Shown here: positions 9,041 to 12,826 of the stretch, piece after piece | Layout: each line of letters starts with the position of its first letter | How positions within the stretch are numbered: position 1 is the first letter of the stretch | Source: Rodentolepis nana | Taxonomy: Eukaryota > Platyhelminthes > Cestoda > Cyclophyllidea > Hymenolepididae | DNA length: 12,826 bases | Reading direction: 5' to 3' | Assembly (NCBI GenBank): GCA_900617975.1 | Contig: UZAE01013738.1 | Coordinates: forward strand, 1 to 12,826 | The notes under the pieces: model-generated | Told to the model about the DNA's origin: nothing | The model's input: the letters and a program-made list of their open reading frames with translations, nothing else | Database searches by the model: none | Made by a program: the position numbers and the translations under genes

Positions 9041-9521
9041 TTCAGTAAGTACATTATTTGGTGTTGTTATGTCTTCCTTAATTTCACCAAACTGTCTTAC
9101 TTGTATCCTTAAATCTCTTGAAGATTTTCTGACAAAAAGGGTTTTTCTTTTTCCTTTGGGAATAGTACCTCACAAAGCAGTTAGCTATTTCGGTTTCGGT
9201 GGTAAGCAATTTGCTGTTTAAGCGTATTGGTTCTTTTTTGGGTCTTTCTCTGTTGTTTTGCAGGTTTCTCGGAACTATGAAAGGGCGTTGGCTGTCACCA
9301 CATTTGACACATTGTTCAGGGTCATGGCGGCTACAAATCAGTGCTCTATATATCTGGAGGAAATCAAATTCTCAGTCGGAATGCTAGGTGGATGTAATTA
9401 CATCTATTGTCACGATTGCAACAAGAATTGGTCTGAAGCTAAATGAACCTGAACTGTTGACCGTACACCATTTGACTCAATCAATATACTACACGAAATT
9501 GGGGGTGCAGTTGTGGAGAAG

Positions 9522-9562
9522 GTTTGTTGAGACGATCAATTCGAAATTACATTACATTTTAG
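9522..9562 (+). other. candidate 41-nt intron in RING copy 2
   Basis: It has GT at 9522-9523, AG at 9561-9562 and a T-rich end. Exact removal joins two open frames in phase 0. The same structure and length occur at 1883-1923. Such a short intron is at the low end for animals. Confidence 0.5.
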
Positions 9563-9610
9563 GAAAAGCTAGAACCATTAGAGTTGACTCAACACATTTG
9601 TCCTTACAGT

Positions 9611-9646
9611 GACATCGACGACGACGCCGACGGCAGCGTCGATGTC
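9611..9646 (+). repeat. hairpin in Asp-rich tail, RING copy 2
   Basis: The arms GACATCGACG (9611-9620) and CGTCGATGTC (9637-9646) are perfect complements. The 16-nt loop contains a smaller GCC/GGC stem (9626-9634). It overlaps codons for the Asp-rich tail, so part of the symmetry could follow from repeated Asp and Val codons. Confidence 0.65.
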
Positions 9647-9814
9647 GACAGGGACGAGGCCGAGAAATCTTCCATGACAATTGGTGTCTTTTCGCTTCAT
9701 CTGAATTTCGAGAACTTATGCGTTCATTGGAGCTTTTATATGTTCATCAAGAAATGCACCAAGAAAGATATTGGATTCTTTTCAACTGTGTTGATTTATT
9801 TCCTCTCCACTCCA

Positions 9815-9833
9815 CCCCCCCCCCCCCCCCCCC
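9815..9833. repeat. homopolymer run of 19 C
   Basis: An uninterrupted C tract in the 3' part of RING copy 2. Copy 1 has C-rich sequence broken by A and T at the same place, so the run probably expanded here. Such runs are prone to sequencing length errors. Confidence 0.9.
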
Positions 9834-9888
9834 ACCACTTCTTTTGAACTTCGCATGTTGCCGCGAATGAGAGAGACACTTCGAAATA

Positions 9889-9944
9889 ATTGTAAATAGT
9901 GGATTATTCGGAAGGCTTCTGCCCCTCATTGGTCCCATTAATTT
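9889..9944. repeat. highly conserved 56-bp block in RING-repeat 3' flank, copy 2
   Basis: Partner of 2242-2297, with one mismatch in 56. Similarity of about 90 percent continues on the right to 10055. Confidence 0.6.
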
Positions 9945-10130
9945 TCTTCATATTCTTCTTCTCATTATCATTGTTCTTGTTGTAATAGTCAACATAACTT
10001 AAGTTAATTACTCACCTTACTTAGTCTGTGCAAACCCACGTGTTCTCTTCACTTCAAAATCTGCAAGAATTAGTGCTCTGATGCAATGAAGTCAATCACT
10101 TCAAAATTGTTCAATTATTCGACAAATTCT

Positions 10131-10635
10131 AAAATGAATTGTTGAAATCTACTGATATCGCTAAGTAGCATGTTTGTAAGACCGTGATTTAGTTCAATTT
10201 AACATTTTAATTCTAAATGACGCCCTCTCTTTTCACTATTGAAATGGGAGCAACGTTCACTTTTTCACTATATGCATGTTGCATTTCGACATTTGAAATG
10301 CTTTCCACAAAGTATTTTTTACAGAGTGTCTGTACCATGCATTTATGGAAATTAAAATAGAAACTTGAAACTTACTACTTCCGTATTAATCCTATAATAA
10401 TCAAATTTCTATCAATTGAACTTATTTTAAAGAGCCTATTACGACTCTAAGGCCATTAAAGGCTTAATATCAATAATTCATCTTAATTGAAGCTTAAAAA
10501 GAGCGTTGAAAATACGTTTGCGTTTGCCTTCATTAGTCTCTTAAATTTTGCCTACGCCGATTGAAAAGAGATCGGTTCGCAAGTCTACTAAGTCAAAAAC
10601 CGCCGGTTTATTTCCTGCCAGTGGACAAAGACAGT
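10131..10635. other. spacer, nothing firm
   Basis: AT-rich sequence. A 75-codon + frame starting at ATG 10548 has a short stretch reminiscent of a histone H2A N-terminus, but its right part lies over R2 repeat sequence in antisense and I do not accept it as a gene. Confidence 0.35.
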
Positions 10636-10745
10636 TTTTTTCAAAAGGGGGCTTTATGATATTTATCGGGGTGCGAGTTAGACTTACCTCCACGTGGTGC
10701 ACCCTGGTCAACGTATTTTCTTACGGCAAAAAAAGTCTATCACTC
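10636..10745 (-). repeat. R2 repeat, rearranged copy d
   Basis: The reverse complement of 10669-10745 matches the R2 tail of copies a and b: TAGACTT, a TGCCGTA word, a TACGTTG word, CACGTGGAG followed by GTAAGT, and the CGCACCCC end. Directly to its left (10636-10668), the + strand matches the R2 head (CTTTATGATA-TTATC). Head and tail are thus joined in opposite orientations, and the middle is missing. The boundaries are approximate. Confidence 0.55.
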
Positions 10746-10799
10746 GGCATTTTCACCTCTATTTATTATGGTTAGCTTTAAAAAAGGCTATAAAAAAAT

Positions 10800-11464
10800 C
10801 GCCTTCGTCAGGGCGAATCACAACGTCTTCAGATCCTCCAGTGGAATGCTGGAGGGACGTCACCGGACGAGAAGATTTAAGTCCAGAAAATCCTACAAAC
10901 ATATGATGTGGGCATTTTCACAATTATGTAAGCAAACATTTCGGATGACAAACTGAAGTGCTACAAATTCCCAGGTTACACCCTGTACCTTCTATCTAAA
11001 TACCGGCAAGTTGCAAGTGGAATTCTAAATGGTGTAAAGGAAGGCCTCACCTCACACTACGATCTAATCAAGAGTATGGGCTCGACACAAGACAAATGTG
11101 AAATAATCAGATTAAATGTTTGGAAATGTCAAAACCACTTCAAGATATATGCAGTCTATAATCCACCCCAGATTTGTCCAAACTTTGACTTTCTGAACAT
11201 CTCACACAAAACTATGGTATTAGGAGAATTCAACGCCCACTCCACCAGATGGGGCTACAAGGAAACATGCTAAACAGCAACATTCTGGAACTTATTTACA
11301 GCAATGAGGATCTGGCTACATATTTGCACTACAATGGAACCAGAACAACTCCTGACTTACTCTTGGCTTCAAGTGACATCAATGAGCATACTCGCCGCAA
11401 AATAATTGACGTACCTGGTTCTGGTCACAAACCAGTCATTGCTAGTATTACCATCAGCTGCTAA
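10800..11464 (+). pseudogene. AP-like endonuclease domain of non-LTR retrotransposon, broken
   Basis: This domain nicks target DNA to start reverse transcription. The first frame (10800-11273) opens with LQILQWNAGG, the usual start of this endonuclease, then NISDDKL and FPGYTLYLLSKYRQVASG, and the catalytic loop as GEFNAHS at 11223-11243. The second frame (to 11464) carries NGTRTTPDLLLAS with the conserved Asp (11354-11356) and GSGHKPVIA with the catalytic His (11426-11428). Breaks are TAA at 10878-10880, TAA at 10929-10931 where the family has the catalytic Glu, Asp to Glu in the GDFN motif, and a frameshift with apparent loss of several codons near 11265. The upstream limit is unclear and no ORF1 is seen. 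Confidence 0.82.
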
Positions 11465-11478
11465 AGCATGACAAGGAN

Positions 11479-12826
11479 TTGCAAACTTAATGCTGCGATA
11501 AAACAGCTCAAATGCTAGAAGACTCCTGGCGAAGACGGTATTCATCCAGAATTTCTAATTAGAATGGGACCGAAATCCAAGGAAACCATGTTGACGCTTT
11601 TAAACAAAATCTGGGAGACCAGTCTCGTACCTAACCAATGGAAAGTTGCCATAGTAATACCAGTACTAAAATAGGGCAAAGACCTCAGCAACTTTGACAA
11701 CTATAGACCTATCTCCCTCACAAGCGTGTTGGCTAAACTTATAGAAAGAATGATTAACAGGAGGCTGACCTGGTTTCTTGAGACCAACAATATTCATAGG
11801 AGTGAATAAGCAGGTTTTAGGCCACAAAGATCAACGAACTAACAAGTAGCCACTTTCTCCCAACACATCAAAGATGCCCTTGATGCAAGAAATACCCTTA
11901 CGGCTGTATTCGTCGGTTTCAAATCAGCATGTGACTAAGTATGTAAAGAGAAGCTAATTCTAAATTTGGCAAAGATTGGCATTAAGCACATCATGCTAAA
12001 AAGGATAAAAGCATTCATTGGACAAAGATCGTGTAAGGTCAGATACGGAAATGTTCTATAAAAAATCGAATATTTTACAAACAGGTCTTCCACAGGGAGC
12101 TATCACAAGCTGCACTCTTTTCAATGTCTTCATCAATGACATAGCCGAATTGGTAAAGACAGTCACGGGCATCAAGTGCTTACTTTACGCAGATGATCTT
12201 GTTCTATGGTATTCCGCCCCTAAGAAGAACGCTCAGGAGAGTACAGAAAGTGCCCTAAATTGTGCACTTAAACTACTACCAAACTGGTGCGACAACAATG
12301 GAATGGTAATCAACACCGCAAAAACTGCATTCCAACCATTTTCTTTGGCCCATCAGAGCATAAACCCGCTCTTAAGGTACAAGGATATTACCCTAGAAAA
12401 ACCAATGAGTTCGTCTATCTCGGAATGACGTTTGACACAAAGCTAACGTGGAAAAGTCACATTGCTAAAATAGCAGAACGCGTCTCCAATAGACTGAATG
12501 TCCTGAAGCGTCTTGCTGGTAGTGTATGGGGCTGTGCGCGCTCAACTCTAAACACCACTTACAAGATGTTTATTCAGCCAATAATGTTGTATTGCTGTGA
12601 GCCACTCATTACAGCCACAGAGGTGACTCTCAAACCACTGGAGAAGGCACACAACCAAGCATTACGACTAATTACTGGAGGGATAAAATCAACACCCATT
12701 GATTCAATGCTCCTAGTGACAGGAAGCACCACAATATGTTCCATTATCAAAGAAAAGGCCTTGATCCTGTATGAGAAGCTACAACGCATTCCCATGGATA
12801 AGTTCTTCAGCACCTATGAGAATAGA
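11479..12826 (+). pseudogene. reverse transcriptase domain, broken (+ strand copy)
   Basis: It has the same motifs as the - strand copy, with YADD at 12186-12197. In-frame stops are TAG 11516-11518 (AAG in the other copy), TAG 11672-11674, TAA 11807-11809, 11840-11842, 11936-11938 and 12059-12061. Frameshifts lie at the A6 run 12060-12065 and the A5 run 12397-12401. The longest open piece, 12018-12428, holds TGLPQGA and YADD. All lesions right of 11527 are shared with the - strand copy. Confidence 0.88.
11527..12826. repeat. right arm of 1.3-kb perfect inverted repeat
   Basis: Identical to the reverse complement of 7682-8981. Left of 11527 the two copies still align without gaps to 11479 but differ at 11488, 11512, 11516, 11520 and 11526. 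Confidence 0.92.

Larger units (their letters stand above)
7361..9265 (-). mobile_element. jockey/BS-like non-LTR retrotransposon, truncated - strand copy
   Basis: Reading down the - strand: linker before RT (about 9265-9030, with TTETEIANCFVRYYSQ), RT domain (about 9030-7700), then the start of RNase H (7582-7361). The 5' end, which should carry ORF1 and the endonuclease, is missing, as is usual for 5'-truncated non-LTR insertions. The RNase H part stops being recognisable soon after the first catalytic Asp. The left limit is set at a stop codon, and element similarity probably ends near 7395. The right end abuts RING-repeat copy 2. From 7682 to 8981 it is identical to the reverse complement of 11527-12826. 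Confidence 0.88.
9324..9847 (+). pseudogene. RING-HC finger mini-gene, pseudogene copy 2 (PHRF1/SCAF11-like RING)
   Basis: ATG at 9324 opens MAATNQCSI-x-LEEI, so the family protein seems to begin right at its RING. The second Cys is TAT (9351-9353), the His ligand is TAC (9399-9401), TGA at 9444-9446 replaces an Arg codon, and TGA at 9450-9452 replaces the seventh-ligand Cys. After those stops the frame continues as DRTPFDSIN and HEIGGAVVEK to a candidate intron at 9522-9562. It resumes in phase as EKLEPLEL, a Cys-Pro pair and an Asp-rich acidic tail, staying open to the stop ending at 9847. The intact ancestor would be a small RING protein, probably a ubiquitin E3, with an acidic tail. This is family inference. 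A 3' splice-like CAG lies at 9318-9320, just before the ATG. Confidence 0.75.
9275..10055 (+). repeat. RING-repeat copy 2 (pairs with 1645-2405)
   Basis: A second, generally less damaged copy of the RING unit. It begins next to the 5'-truncated end of the - strand retrotransposon, so the unit's true left end may have been displaced by that insertion. Weak similarity to copy 1 continues to about 10130. It has a pure run of 19 C at 9815-9833 where copy 1 has an interrupted C-rich tract. Confidence 0.85.
10800..12826 (+). mobile_element. jockey/BS-like non-LTR retrotransposon, + strand copy, cut by window end
   Basis: Endonuclease (10800-11464) is followed almost at once by the RT N-terminus (from about 11479). 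The linker of roughly 200 residues normally lying between them is missing, and part of that linker survives in the - strand copy at 9030-9265. An N sits at 11478 at this junction. The RT part reaches the last base of the window. By comparison with the other copy, RNase H would follow. Confidence 0.88.

Noticed and set aside
9747..9938. - strand frame with a poly-Gly stretch
   Set aside because: The Gly run is the C19 tract read backwards. Compared with copy 1, the codon changes are mostly non-synonymous and include a stop.
10548..10775. Histone H2A-like frame (KSKTAGL-FP, then KRG-Y and KKS-IT-RH in other frames)
   Set aside because: The match needs several frameshifts, is shorter than H2A, and its right half is R2 repeat in antisense, shared with copies that show no H2A similarity. 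I judge it chance.
11500..12060. Ciliate-like genetic code, with TAA/TAG read as Gln
   Set aside because: Several stops do sit at Gln positions, but others replace Lys (11516-11518) or the catalytic Glu (10929-10931), and frameshifts are present. Ordinary decay explains all of them.
1..12826. tRNA, rRNA, CRISPR arrays or bacterial operons
   Set aside because: No tRNA B-box-like cluster with a cloverleaf, no regular spaced repeats, and no ribosome-binding-site-led gene series were seen.

Overview
The window looks like repeat-rich, non-coding invertebrate nuclear DNA. It is AT-rich and full of decayed non-LTR retrotransposon and dispersed-repeat fragments. It has no bacterial gene organisation, it carries eukaryotic splice-site-like signals, and its RING finger is of a eukaryotic (PHRF1/SCAF11-like) type. 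The retrotransposon resembles jockey/BS-like elements of arthropods and some other invertebrates, but I cannot name the host from the sequence. No intact gene was found.

Layout. Positions 1-570 hold an AT microsatellite and an unrecognised open frame. At 1165-1385 lies a diverged fragment of the retrotransposon (RT/RNase H linker, + strand). At 1645-2650 lies RING-repeat copy 1, a broken single-RING gene with a candidate 41-nt intron and a conserved 3' flank. A third, shorter RING remnant is at 3666-3780. Between 4086 and 5930 there are two fairly complete copies and one head fragment of an unrelated repeat of about 340 bp, here called R2. From 5931 to 7360 there is mostly featureless AT-rich DNA with one short possible coding remnant.

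The right half is dominated by the retrotransposon. A 5'- and 3'-truncated copy lies on the - strand (about 7361-9265: linker, reverse transcriptase with YADD, start of RNase H). It abuts RING-repeat copy 2 (9275-10130). A second copy lies on the + strand from about 10800 to the window end (AP-like endonuclease, internal deletion, then RT). From 11527 to the last base, the + copy is a base-for-base reverse complement of 7682-8981, down to the same stops and frameshifts. The 48 bases just before that point differ at 5 sites. This abrupt change, with a lone N at 11478, points to a recent inverted duplication, a gene conversion, or an assembly artefact.

Nothing here works together as a pathway. 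The most interesting points are the recurring RING mini-gene family, its conserved non-coding 3' block and hairpin, the R2 repeat with splice-donor-like sites, and the near-palindromic retrotransposon arrangement.
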